From JBLKSS01 sp047607725 (lineage in GTDB: Bacteria; Pseudomonadota; Gammaproteobacteria; Enterobacterales; Enterobacteriaceae), in assembly GCF_047607725.1 (NCBI RefSeq), contig NZ_JBLKSS010000047.1, forward strand, positions 1-18,128: DNA of 18,128 nucleotides, given 5' to 3'. Below the pieces are notes generated by a model that worked only from the letters and a program-made list of their open reading frames with translations, ran no database searches and was not told the DNA's origin. Made by a program: the position numbers and the translations under genes. This document shows, in pieces, positions 7,275-15,298 of the stretch (its first letter is position 1; each line of letters opens with the position of its first letter).

Positions 7275-8322
7275 TTAACGGGTAGATGACTGGCTGAATG
7301 CCGCCTGGAATACCGCCATCAGCGCGTCGTTTTGCGACTGGGTCAGGGTATGTCCTTTCGGGTCGGTGAACTGCAGCGTGCTGCGGTTGCCGAGGTCGCC
7401 GACCTGCAGTTTATAGTCGCCGTTGCGCAAATCCGGATCTTTGGCGCCTAAATCGTCCCTGGTGCCGCTGCCCGGGGCGTCATAGGTCACCGAGACGGTG
7501 CCGAGCGGGCGGCTGCTATCCTTCACCTTCATGCCGATGCGCGCCAGCGCCGCAGGCAGATGCGTCCACACGGCATTGTACGGCGAGCGCACCAGCAGCG
7601 GCAGCCCCGCTTTCGTCGGCGCCGCTTTGCACGCTCAGATCGGCGGTTTCACCCTGGGCGATGCGGTTGGCGCGCTCGTCGTTAAGCTGCTGGAGCCCGC
7701 TCGCGACGCTGTTGAGCATCTCAACGGTATAGCGCTGCATCAGCGCGGGGTTGGTAACCGGCTTATCCTGCTGCCGCAGACCAAGCGAGGTCACCTGCAG
7801 CGAAGTCTGATAGCCCTGCATCGCCAGGCTTATCTGGTAACGGCCGCTGTACTGTTCATCTTCATCAGCGCGGGTCCAGAGGATCCAATCGGTATTCAAG
7901 CTCTGCTGCGCGTCCTGACGTGAGGCAATGGGATAGCCCTTGCTTTGCACTACCACCGCCACCTGCGACCACAGATCGCGACTTTGCGCGCTGTTCTCCA
8001 GCTGGATAACGGCGCTGTTGCCGGAATATTGCGAGCGGGAACCGTTTAGCAACGCCAGCGGCTGCGCGGGGGGACGGATGTCCAGCCCTTTGCCCACGGC
8101 GCCGTTGCGCGGGACGGCGGGAATTTCATAGTCGCCGTTCTGCAGGGGCAGAATCATACCGGAAGGACTGGTAAGCGCGTGCAGCGATGGTGCTTTCAGG
8201 TACTCTTCATTTCCGTTTACCTGACGTTTATAGCGCTGATCGCTGGTACAGGCCGCGAGCAGCACGATAAGCGTGACGCCTACCCCTTTCGCTACCCGCG
8301 ACTTTTGCATTGAATAAGCCAT
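7275..8322 (-). pseudogene. bamC: Outer-membrane assembly lipoprotein BamC (NlpB), one frameshift
   Basis: BamC is the non-essential lipoprotein of the BAM complex that folds outer-membrane proteins. Start ATG 8322 (MAYSMQKSRVAKG) with GGGAG upstream, then a lipoprotein signal with lipobox 'LLAAC' (Cys25). The unstructured 'RYKRQVNGNEEYLKAP' segment that contacts BamD follows, then the first helix-grip domain ('NTDWILWTRADEDEQYSGRYQISL'). Near 7603-7608 one extra G in a GGGG run shifts the frame: 'SGADESG' should continue 'LPLLVRSPYNAVWTHLPAALARIGMKV', which is found complete in the next frame down to 'TLTQSQNDALMAVFQAAF' and TAA 7275. If the shift is real, the second helix-grip domain is lost. 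It follows dapA by 16 bp and shares its transcript. A single homopolymer change in an otherwise perfect gene could well be an error. Confidence 0.88.
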
Positions 8323-8338
8323 TAAATCTCCCTAAGAG

Positions 8339-9217
8339 TTACAGCAAACCCGCATCCGTTAACGCCTGTCTCACCACGCGGCTACCCGCCTCGGTCAGGG
8401 GCGTCATCGGCAGGCGCAGGGTGTCGGTCGCCATTAATCCCAATGCTTTACAAGCCCATTTAACCGGTATGGGGCTGGGTTCAAAGAATAATTTCTGATG
8501 CAGCGGCATCAGGTGCTGATTGAGACGGCGCGCATCAGCGTAATTGCCGTCGGCCGCCAGAGCGCAAAGCTGCGCCATTTCCTTCGCGGCCACGTTCGCC
8601 GTCACGGAAATCACCCCTTTGCCGCCGAGTTGCATGAAGTCCAATGCGCTGGCGTCGTCGCCGCTTAGCAGCAGGAAATCGGCATTGACCAGCTCTTGGA
8701 TCTGGCTAACGCGGCTTAAGTTCCCCGTCGCTTCCTTAATACCGATAATATTTTTGATTTCCGCCAGGCGGGCGACGGTCGGCGGCAGCATATCGCAGCC
8801 GGTGCGTGCCGGCACATTGTATAGGATCTGCGGCAAATCGCTGCTTTCGGCAATGGCTTTAAAGTGCTGGAACAACCCTTCCTGGCTCGGACGGTTGTAG
8901 TATGGCGTGACGCTGAGGCATCCCACGACGCCGCTATCGTTGAAGCGGCGAGTCAGCGATACGGCCTCGGAGGTGGAGTTGGCACCGGTGCCCGCGATGA
9001 CGGGAACGCGCCCGTCGCTGAGCTCAAGGGTCCACATCACCACATCGCCATGCTCTTCGTAGCTCAGGGTAGACGTTTCGCCGGTCGTTCCCACGGCCAC
9101 GATTGCTGCGGTGCCGCTGGCGACATGATAATCGATTAATTTTTTCAGACTGACCCGGTCGATGGCGCCCTTTTCGTCCATCGGAGTAACCAGTGCAACT
9201 ATGCTTCCCGTAAACAT
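8339..9217 (-). CDS. dapA: 4-Hydroxy-tetrahydrodipicolinate synthase
   Basis: Condenses pyruvate and aspartate semialdehyde, the first committed step to diaminopimelate (peptidoglycan) and lysine. The product is 292 residues, the length of E. coli DapA, when started at ATG 9217 (MFTGSIVALVTPMD), which has GGAGGG nine bases upstream. The frame stays open further upstream to 9361 but that part has no family similarity. Visible: 'VGTTGETSTL' (pyruvate-binding loop), 'YNVPARTGCD' (catalytic Tyr and Arg) and 'IIGIKEATGN' with the Schiff-base lysine. It heads the dapA-bamC unit and is divergent from gcvR. It is intact although its partner bamC is not. Confidence 0.97.
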   Translation of the reverse strand: MFTGSIVALVTPMDEKGAIDRVSLKKLIDYHVASGTAAIVAVGTTGETSTLSYEEHGDVVMWTLELSDGRVPVIAGTGANSTSEAVSLTRRFNDSGVVGCLSVTPYYNRPSQEGLFQHFKAIAESSDLPQILYNVPARTGCDMLPPTVARLAEIKNIIGIKEATGNLSRVSQIQELVNADFLLLSGDDASALDFMQLGGKGVISVTANVAAKEMAQLCALAADGNYADARRLNQHLMPLHQKLFFEPSPIPVKWACKALGLMATDTLRLPMTPLTEAGSRVVRQALTDAGLL

Positions 9218-9362
9218 TGACCATCCCTCCACAAACAGGTTATTCATGGTACTTTTGTCACCTATCCAAAAGCAAGCAAACATCGGCCCGGTAAGCCCTT
9301 GGCAGCAGGTTTTTTTTAGGGTTACCATGTAAATCACAACCCGCCGGACAGGAAGCGCCATT

Positions 9363-9939
9363 TTGTCACCGTTACAGCAACATTATCTGGTTATCACCAC
9401 ACTGAGCACAGACCGGCCTGGCATTGTCAATACCATTACCCGCCACGTCAGCAGCTGCGGCTGCAATATTGAAGATAGCCGACTCGCCATGCTGGGCGAG
9501 GAATTTACCTTTTATTATGCTGCTTTCCGGCGGGTGGAACGCCATCACGCAAATTGAATCTACCCTGCCGCTGAAAGGGGCCGAGTTGGATTTATTGATT
9601 GTGATGAAGCGCCCCAACGCCCAGGAGCAACTGGCGACGCCGACCACGGTGTGGGTCACGGTGGAGGTGGATGACTCTCCCCATATTATTGAGCGCTATA
9701 CCGATTTGTTTGATAGCCATCAGGTGACCTTGGCGGAGCTGGCGTCGAAAACACAGCCGGCGGGCCCGCAATCGCCGCCCCGGCTGACGCTCTCGATGAC
9801 CGCACACGGGCCGGCCGGGGGTCAGGTTCTGCTGATTGAACAGAGGTTTCATCAACTCTGTACAGAACTGCATGCGCAAGGCAGTATTAGAGTTATCAAT
9901 CATCCACAGCATCAGGAAAGAGACGGAGTATTGCAATGA
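9363..9939 (+). pseudogene. gcvR: Glycine cleavage system regulator GcvR, one frameshift
   Basis: GcvR binds GcvA and blocks activation of the gcvTHP operon when glycine is low. It contains two ACT domains. The start is taken as TTG 9363 (MSPLQQHYLVITTLSTDRPGIV), with AGGAAG upstream. The first ACT domain reads to 'LAMLGEEFTF'. At 9510-9513 a TTTT run has one T too many and the frame ends after 'YYAAFRRVERHHAN'. In the next frame the protein goes on as 'IMLLSGGWNAITQIESTLPLKGAELDLLIVMKR', the second ACT domain ('WVTVEVDDSPHIIERYTDLFD') and the usual C-terminus, with stop overlapping the bcp start (ATGA, 9936-9939). If real, the lesion would free GcvA; a homopolymer error is equally possible. 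Confidence 0.88.
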
Positions 9940-10403
9940 CGCCACTGAAAGCCGGTGATATAGCACCACAATTTAGCCTGCCCGATCAGGACGGTGAACT
10001 CATTAGCCTTACCGACTTCCAGGGACAAAGAGCGTTGGTCTACTTTTATCCCAAAGCGATGACGCCAGGCTGTACCGTACAAGCGGGCGGGTTGCGCGAT
10101 AACATGGACGACCTGAAAAAGGCCGGGGTGGAAGTCCTGGGCATCAGCACCGACAAACCCGAGAAGCTATCCCGCTTCGCCGAAAAAGAACTGCTGAATT
10201 TCACCTTGCTCTCCGATGAAGACCATCAGGTCGCCGGCCAGTTCGGTGTCTGGGGCGAGAAGAGCTTTATGGGCAAAACCTATGATGGCATTCACCGCAT
10301 CAGTTTCCTGGTGGGTGTCGATGGCGCCATCGAGAAAGTGTTCGACGATTTCAAAACCAGCAATCACCATGATATCGTGCTGGCCTATCTGAAAAGCGTT
10401 TAA
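9936..10403 (+). CDS. bcp: Thiol peroxidase Bcp (bacterioferritin comigratory protein), resolving Cys absent
   Basis: A cytosolic peroxiredoxin that reduces H2O2 and organic peroxides. The 155 residues have the full Bcp fold, nearly identical to E. coli: 'PKAMTPGCTVQA' with the peroxidatic Cys46 (TGT 10071-10073), 'GISTDKPEKLSRFAEKELLNFTLLSDEDHQV', 'FGVWGEKSFMGKTYDGIHRISFL'. Cys46 is the only cysteine. The resolving Cys expected five residues on is Gly51 (GGC 10086-10088), and the third cysteine of the E. coli protein, in 'HQVCEQFG', is Ala. The protein must therefore work as a 1-Cys peroxiredoxin, if at all. The start overlaps the gcvR stop (ATGA), so translation is coupled to gcvR. Confidence 0.96.
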   Translation: MTPLKAGDIAPQFSLPDQDGELISLTDFQGQRALVYFYPKAMTPGCTVQAGGLRDNMDDLKKAGVEVLGISTDKPEKLSRFAEKELLNFTLLSDEDHQVAGQFGVWGEKSFMGKTYDGIHRISFLVGVDGAIEKVFDDFKTSNHHDIVLAYLKSV

Positions 10404-10496
10404 ACGCAGCCCGCAACGCAGGCCGGCGCGCCCTCACGACGGCGTGGGCGGCGGCGTGGGATGACGGCCGGCCTCCGCCGGCAACATGGGTTAACT

Positions 10497-11975
10497 ATGG
10501 TTACTCGGTTGAAAAAAAGCTTTATCGCGCTATTGCTGACCGCGTTCGTCGGCACATTCCCGGCGCACGCAGACGAAATCCAGGACAATCTACCGGATAT
10601 GGGCACCACTGCCGGTAGCACCCTGAGCATCGGTGAAGAGATGCAAATGGGGGATTACTTCGTGCGTCAGCTGCGCGGCGGCGCACTAATCATCAACGAT
10701 CCGCTGTTAAACCAGTACATCAACCATTTGGGCGGGACGCTGGTGGCCCATGCCAACTCGGTGCGCACGCCCTTCCATTTTTTCCTGCTGCGCAGCAGCG
10801 AGCTCAACGCGTTCGCTCTTTTCGGCGGCAACGTGGTGCTGCATTCGGCGCTGTTTAACTATACCGACAATGAAAGCGAACTGGCGTCGGTCATGGCCCA
10901 CGAACTGTCTCATGTGACCCAGCGTCATCTAGCGCGCGCCATGGAAGATCAGCGGCGCAACGCGCCGTTGACCTGGGTCGGCGCGCTGGGCTCCATCCTA
11001 TTGACCATGGCCAATCCCCAATTGGGTATGGCCATGCTCTCCGGCACCATCGCCGGCGCCGCCCAGGGTAACATCAGTTTCACCCAGGCCAACGAGCAGG
11101 AAGCGGACCGCATTGGTTTACAGGTACTGCAACGCGCAGGCTTTGATCCGCAGGCGATGCCGACCTTTTTGCAGAAGCTGGCGGACCAGAACCGTTACTC
11201 CACCGTGCCGCCGGAGATGCTGCAAACCCATCCCTTGCCGCTGAGCCGGCTGGCGGATACCCGTAACCGCGCCAACCAGATGAAACACATCGCCATCGAC
11301 TCATCGCAGGACTTTTACCTGGCGAAGGCGCGCGTCCTCGGGATGTTTGGGTCAAGTGACAACGTGCTGCACAACGATGTGCTGGACGCCTGGCAGAAAG
11401 GCAACACGCGCCAGCAGCTGGCCGCGCAGTACGGCCAGGCGATTTTGTTTTATCAGGCAAAAAAATACGACGACGCCAAACGTACGCTGCAGCCATTGCT
11501 GACCCGGCAACCGTCCAACATCTGGCTGGTGGATTTGATGACCGATATCGATCTGGCGCTGCAACAGACGGGACAGGCCATCAGCCGGCTTGAGGCGCTG
11601 GTGCGCGGCAATGAGCGTGATGCCAGCCCGGTGCTGCTGCTCAACCTCGCCAACGCCTATGTCGAGGGGCATCGCTATAGCGACGCCATACGGATCCTCA
11701 ATCGCTACACCTTTTCCCACCCAGATGACACCAACGGCTGGGATCTGCTGACCCAGGCATGCGCCGGGCAGAGTCTGGGGGATCAGGAGCTGGCGGCGCG
11801 CGCCGAACGGCTGGCGCTAACGGGGCAGTTGGATCAGGCGGTGCGGGCGTTAAGCGAGGCCAGTAGCCGGGTCAAATTGGGCAGCCTACAGCAGGCGCGT
11901 TATGACGCCCGTATCGATCAGATCCGGCAGTTGCAGTTGCGCTTCGCACAGTATGAGAAGGGCGCGCGACGCTAA
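10497..11975 (+). CDS. bepA: Periplasmic metalloprotease/chaperone BepA (YfgC)
   Basis: An M48-family zinc protease with a C-terminal TPR domain that helps LptD assembly and degrades stalled outer-membrane proteins. The chosen ATG 10497 (MVTRLKKSFIALLLTAFVG) gives a signal peptide cleaved after 'AHA' (about residue 26) and 492 residues in total; an upstream in-frame start at 10461 would spoil the signal. Marks: 'VMAHELSHVTQRH' (HEXXH, His135-Glu136-His139), 'ANEQEADRIGLQVL' (third zinc ligand Glu), 'LQTHPLPLSRLADTRNRA' (the regulatory His loop), then TPR repeats from about 300 ('AILFYQAKKYDDAKRTLQPLL', 'LLNLANAYVEGHRYSDAIRILNRY'). The end 'KLGSLQQARYDARIDQIRQLQ' is conserved. Intact. In E. 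coli an arsC-like gene follows; here it is missing. Confidence 0.96.
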   Translation: MVTRLKKSFIALLLTAFVGTFPAHADEIQDNLPDMGTTAGSTLSIGEEMQMGDYFVRQLRGGALIINDPLLNQYINHLGGTLVAHANSVRTPFHFFLLRSSELNAFALFGGNVVLHSALFNYTDNESELASVMAHELSHVTQRHLARAMEDQRRNAPLTWVGALGSILLTMANPQLGMAMLSGTIAGAAQGNISFTQANEQEADRIGLQVLQRAGFDPQAMPTFLQKLADQNRYSTVPPEMLQTHPLPLSRLADTRNRANQMKHIAIDSSQDFYLAKARVLGMFGSSDNVLHNDVLDAWQKGNTRQQLAAQYGQAILFYQAKKYDDAKRTLQPLLTRQPSNIWLVDLMTDIDLALQQTGQAISRLEALVRGNERDASPVLLLNLANAYVEGHRYSDAIRILNRYTFSHPDDTNGWDLLTQACAGQSLGDQELAARAERLALTGQLDQAVRALSEASSRVKLGSLQQARYDARIDQIRQLQLRFAQYEKGARR

Positions 11976-12357
11976 ACCGCGCCCTACTGCAGGACACACG
12001 TGAGGCGCGCCACACTGGCTAACAGGATAAGCGGCGCTGCTTAACTCGAAGCCTATGAAAAGCTCGCCACGGCTCGACGCGAGACAAGAGAAAAGCCTGT
12101 CACTCACTGTTCGATGCGGCAACTAGAGTCAAGCGTGTCACTGTGCGACTCGGAGCCTATGGAAAACGCGCCACGGCTCGATGCGGGACAAGAGGAAAGC
12201 ATGTCACTGCTGGACTCGGCGTATATGGAAAGCGCGCCTACGCCCAACGCGGCACCTGTTGCATGCGCGTCAACCCTCGATGAGGGCGTACTGGCATGCA
12301 CCCACGCCACGGTATTGGCCCGTCCTACGGCGCTAAGGGTTAAAGCGCGTCAGGCCC
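11976..12357. other. Gene-free interval where arsC/yfgD is expected
   Basis: 380 bp between the convergent bepA and hda. The short arsenate-reductase-like gene found here in E. coli leaves no recognisable trace. The open frames on both strands are only the repeat read through. A stem AGGGCGCG/CGCGCCCT (11959-11966/11978-11985) spans the bepA stop but has no U-run. CTAAGGG/CCCTTAG (12333-12339/12355-12361) overlaps the hda stop. Confidence 0.6.
12051..12240. repeat. Degenerate repeat, units of about 54-66 bp
   Basis: Two 54-bp units, 12051-12104 and 12155-12208, differ at about seven positions; both begin GCCTATG and contain CGCCACGGCTCGA and GACAAGAG. A third, partial unit starts at 12221 (GTATATGGAAA). 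The segment from TGTCACTG to CGCGCC also recurs 66 bp later (12137-12173, 12203-12239). The 12155 and 12221 units keep a common frame ('SL.DS..ME.AP'), but the first unit carries a stop soon after it. The origin is unknown. Confidence 0.75.
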
Positions 12358-13059
12358 TTAGAGGTTCAAGATGGCTTTCACGAACGGAATGGTCAGTTTG
12401 CGTTGCGCGCGGATGGACGCATGATCCAGCTGATCCAGCGTCGCCGACAGCGTTCGCATATCCCTTTCCAATCGTTTCAACAAAAAGCGGCTGACGTCTT
12501 CCGGCAATTCAAATCCACGCAGCTTCGCCCGCAGCTGCAGGGCCGCGCCCTTCTCTTCGTCAGAGAGCGGCTGCAAACGATAAATCTGCCCCCAATCCAA
12601 ACGGGAGGCCAGGTCAGGCAGGCTGAGATTCAATTGGCGCGGCGGGCAATTGCCGCTGATGATAAGCCGGGTGCACCCGGTTTCCTGAATGCGGTTATAG
12701 AGATTAAAAATCGCCATTTCCCACGGCGGATCACCGACGATACACTCGATATTATCGATGGTCACCAGCGCTAATTGCTCCATTCCTTCCAGCACCTCCG
12801 GGACGAACCAGGTGCGTTTATCCAGCGGCACATAGCCTACCGCCTGGGTGCGCGCCGACAGCGCCGCGCAGGTGGCATGCAACAAATGGCTGCGGCCGCC
12901 CCCCTTGCGTGACCAAAAATAGAGGTAACTGCCGTGTTCGCGGGGCAGCATTTCCTGCAGCGCCGCCAGCAGTGCGCCATTTTCGCCGGGATAAAAACTG
13001 GCGAAGGTCTCGTCATCGGGTAAATAGAGCGGTAAAGAAAGCTGCGCTGGCGTGTTCAG
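12358..13059 (-). CDS. hda: DnaA regulatory inactivator Hda, CTG start
   Basis: Hda, bound to the DNA-loaded beta clamp, stimulates DnaA-ATP hydrolysis and so prevents re-initiation. No ATG gives the full protein: the first in-frame ATG (12951) would drop 36 conserved residues. CTG at 13059-13057, with AAGAGGT just upstream, restores 'NTPAQLSLPLYLPDDETFASF' and a total of 233 residues, equal to E. coli Hda, for which a CTG start has also been reported as I recall. 'QLSLPL' (6-11) is the clamp-binding motif. The AAA+ part shows 'RKGGGRSHLLHA' (Walker A-like), 'LVTIDNIECI' (Walker B), 'LPDLASRLDWG' and a C-terminal 'LDQLDHASIRAQRKLTIPFVKAIL'. It lies downstream of uraA on the same strand, 76 bp apart. 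Confidence 0.93.
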   Translation of the reverse strand: MNTPAQLSLPLYLPDDETFASFYPGENGALLAALQEMLPREHGSYLYFWSRKGGGRSHLLHATCAALSARTQAVGYVPLDKRTWFVPEVLEGMEQLALVTIDNIECIVGDPPWEMAIFNLYNRIQETGCTRLIISGNCPPRQLNLSLPDLASRLDWGQIYRLQPLSDEEKGAALQLRAKLRGFELPEDVSRFLLKRLERDMRTLSATLDQLDHASIRAQRKLTIPFVKAILNL

Positions 13060-13110
13060 ATGTACCTCTTGCGTTCTGGCAAAGATCCTTCCCAGTTTAC
13101 CATAACTTTA

Positions 13111-13132
13111 CCGCGCCGTGAGGACGGCGCGG
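13111..13132 (-). terminator. Perfect 9-bp hairpin between uraA and hda
   Basis: CCGCGCCGT (13111-13119), loop GAGG, ACGGCGCGG (13124-13132), directly after the uraA stop. On the - strand only a weak T-poor tail follows, so it may attenuate, stabilise the 3' end of uraA mRNA, or terminate with help rather than act as a full terminator. Confidence 0.5.
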
Positions 13133-13135
13133 CCG

Positions 13136-14383
13136 TTAGGAGGGCGTGCCTTCATCAGGCTCCAGGATTTTCTCTTCGCCGCGCAGCAGCGTGATAACGC
13201 GGAATATCAGGCTGAGCGCGATACCGACCACCGTTGCCAGCGCCATGCCCTTCAACTCGACGGCGCCCAGATGGATTTTGGCGTCGCTGACGCCGATAAT
13301 CAGGATCACCGAGGTCAGAATCAGGTTTTGCGCTTTGTTATAATCGACTTTCGACTCGATAAGCACCCGGATGCCGGAGGCGGCGATCACGCCGTACAAC
13401 AACAGCGACACGCCGCCCATCACCGGTACCGGCATCGCCTGAATCGCCGCCGCGAGCTTGCCGACGCAGGAAAGCGCGAGCGCCAGAATCACCGCCCCGC
13501 CAATGACCCAGGTGCTGTAAACGCGGGTTATCGCCATGACGCCGATATTTTCACCGTAGGTGGTGTTCGGCGTCGAACCAAAAAAGCCGGACAGCAGGGT
13601 AGACGCGCCGTTGGCGAACAGCGAGCGGTGCAGGCCCGGATCGCGCAACAAGTCCCGCTGCACAATATTGTCGGTCACCACCAGGTGCCCCACATATTCG
13701 GCTATCACCACCAGCGCCGCCGGCAGGATAGTTAGAATGGCCATCCATTCAAAGTGCGGATGGTAAAACGTTGGCAGCGCGAACCAGGGGGCGGCGGATA
13801 ACGCATAACCCGCCAGCACCCCGATAAGGATGGGAATGATGGCCAGAAACCCGCGGAACAATACCGACCCCAGCACCGTAACGCCGAGGGTGGCCATGGA
13901 AATGACCACGGTGATGGCATCCACCGGCGCATCGGTGCTAGGCAACAGACCCGCCATATTGGCCGCGACACCGGCCAGCTCCAGGCCGATGACCGCCACT
14001 ATCGCCCCCATGGCGGCGGGAGGGAAAATGACGTTGATCCAACCGGTTCCCGCCTTCTTGACGATAAGGCCCACCAGGCAAAACAGCGCGCCGCAGGCGA
14101 TAAATCCCCCTAGCGCCAGCTCATAGCCGAGCGGCAACAGCAACAGCACCGGCGAAATAAAGGCGAAGCTGGAGCCGAGATAGGCGGGGATTTTGCCCTT
14201 GCAGATAAAAAGGTACAGCAAGGTGCCGATGCCGTTAAAGAGCAGGACGGTACCGGGATTGATTTTGAATAAAATCGGCACCAGCACCGTGGCGCCAAAC
14301 ATGGCGAACATGTGCTGCAGACTCAGCGGGATGGTTTTAAGCAGCGGCGGGCGTTCCGACACCCCGATGGCGCGACGGGTCAT
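13136..14383 (-). CDS. uraA: Uracil:proton symporter UraA
   Basis: An inner-membrane NCS2-family carrier importing uracil with protons. 415 residues, 14 less than E. coli UraA. Start ATG 14383 (MTRRAIGVSERPPLL) after GAGGAAA. The key uracil- and proton-binding elements are present: 'AYLGSSFAFISPV', 'VVIAEYVGHLVV' with the essential Glu and the His four residues on, and 'GSTPNTTYGENIGVMAITRVYS' with the second Glu. Most of the length difference is one in-frame loss of about 12 residues: E. coli 'GYALS' is followed by some 15 residues before 'WFALP', here by only 'AAP' (about 13780-13805). This falls in a connecting loop, so the carrier may still fold. It is cotranscribed with the upstream upp, with a terminator-like hairpin in between. 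Confidence 0.95.
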   Translation of the reverse strand: MTRRAIGVSERPPLLKTIPLSLQHMFAMFGATVLVPILFKINPGTVLLFNGIGTLLYLFICKGKIPAYLGSSFAFISPVLLLLPLGYELALGGFIACGALFCLVGLIVKKAGTGWINVIFPPAAMGAIVAVIGLELAGVAANMAGLLPSTDAPVDAITVVISMATLGVTVLGSVLFRGFLAIIPILIGVLAGYALSAAPWFALPTFYHPHFEWMAILTILPAALVVIAEYVGHLVVTDNIVQRDLLRDPGLHRSLFANGASTLLSGFFGSTPNTTYGENIGVMAITRVYSTWVIGGAVILALALSCVGKLAAAIQAMPVPVMGGVSLLLYGVIAASGIRVLIESKVDYNKAQNLILTSVILIIGVSDAKIHLGAVELKGMALATVVGIALSLIFRVITLLRGEEKILEPDEGTPS

Positions 14384-14409
14384 GGCGACTTTCCTCAGAT
14401 TTCAGGGTC

Positions 14410-14436
14410 AAAAAAAACCGACTCATTGGCCGGTTT
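14410..14436 (-). terminator. Intrinsic terminator between upp and uraA
   Basis: On the - strand AAACCG (14436-14431), a 10-nt loop, and CGGTTT (14420-14415) form a stem running into an eight-T tract (14417-14410). It lies between the upp stop (14441) and uraA start (14383). Being short, it may reduce rather than abolish read-through into uraA. Confidence 0.75.
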
Positions 14437-14440
14437 AGGA

Positions 14441-15067
14441 TTATTTGGTACCAAATATTTTATCGCCCGCGTCACCCAGGCCCGGCATGATATAGCCTTT
14501 TTCGTTGAGTCCCTTATCAATAGCCGCGATATAAAGCTCCACGTCGGGATGCGCTTTTTCCAGCGCCGCGATGCCCTCGGGTGCAGCCACCAGCACCAAC
14601 ACCTTGATACAGCGGCAGCCGGCCTTCTTCAAGAGATCGATGGTGGCGATCATCGAGCCGCCGGTCGCCAGCATCGGATCCACCACCAGCGCCATGCGTT
14701 CGTCGATACTCGATACCAGCTTATGGAAATAAGGCACGGGTGTCAGCGTCGTTTCGTCACGGTAGACGCCGACCACGCTGATACGCGCACTGGGGAGATT
14801 TTCCAGTACGCCATCCATCATGCCGAGGCCGGCGCGGAGGATCGGTACGACGGTGATTTTCTTTCCTTTGATTTGATCAATTTCAACCGGTCCGCACCAG
14901 CCTTCGATGGTTACCGTTTCGGTTTCCATATCGGCGGTGGCGACATAGGTCAACAAGCTTCCCACCTCCGACGCCAATTCGCGAAAGCGTTTGGTACTGA
15001 TATCGTGAGCGCGCATCAACCCCAGCTTGTGTTTTACCAGCGGGTGTTTAACCTCAACGATCTTCAT
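14441..15067 (-). CDS. upp: Uracil phosphoribosyltransferase
   Basis: Converts uracil and PRPP to UMP in pyrimidine salvage, trapping the uracil brought in by UraA, encoded next. It has 208 residues, the usual length, and near identity to the E. coli enzyme throughout. Visible: 'VPILRAGLGMMDG' (75-86), the PRPP-binding motif 'LVVDPMLATGGSMIATID' (127-144) and the uracil-binding end 'GYIMPGLGDAGDKIFGTK'. ATG 15067 is preceded by GGGGAGAGAT. The gene is divergent from purM across about 230 bp. Nothing unusual in the reading frame. Confidence 0.97.
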   Translation of the reverse strand: MKIVEVKHPLVKHKLGLMRAHDISTKRFRELASEVGSLLTYVATADMETETVTIEGWCGPVEIDQIKGKKITVVPILRAGLGMMDGVLENLPSARISVVGVYRDETTLTPVPYFHKLVSSIDERMALVVDPMLATGGSMIATIDLLKKAGCRCIKVLVLVAAPEGIAALEKAHPDVELYIAAIDKGLNEKGYIMPGLGDAGDKIFGTK

Positions 15068-15220
15068 GTTATCTCTCCCCTAGGCTACTGAACGGCCAAA
15101 AAAATCGCGAGATTATAGCCCCTTTTTCCCGCCGCACCATACGTATTTGCCTGATCAGGATCAAGGCTTATATGGAATTTACTATAGTCAACAAAAACGT
15201 CGACGCGAATGCAACAGCTC

Positions 15221-15236
15221 TCGCAAACGATTGCCC
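15221..15236 (+). promoter_or_regulatory. PurR operator of purMN
   Basis: TCGCAAACGATTGCCC matches the PurR consensus ACGCAAACGTTTGCGT at about 12 of 16 positions, including the central CGCAAACG and TTGC. It lies 62 bp before the purM start, where enteric purMN operators are expected. A TATAGT at 15183-15188 may be the -10 element; no matching -35 was clear. Confidence 0.75.
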
Positions 15237-15298
15237 ACGCTGTTAGAATTGGCGGCGCCCCATTCCAAGCAACAGGTTATCTCCGTGGAGATCTTGCA

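Noticed and set aside
10467..10482. GCCGGC-CTCC-GCCGGC hairpin between bcp and bepA
   Set aside because: No U-run follows on the + strand, so not supported as a terminator; the GC-rich spacer makes such stems common.
12114..12494. Open frame of 126 codons on the + strand across the repeat and into hda
   Set aside because: It runs antisense into hda and its start is only the repeat; no ribosome binding site or family pattern.
13118..13735. 205-codon open frame on the + strand
   Set aside because: Antisense shadow of uraA, with the odd His/Arg/Gln-rich composition typical of shadows.
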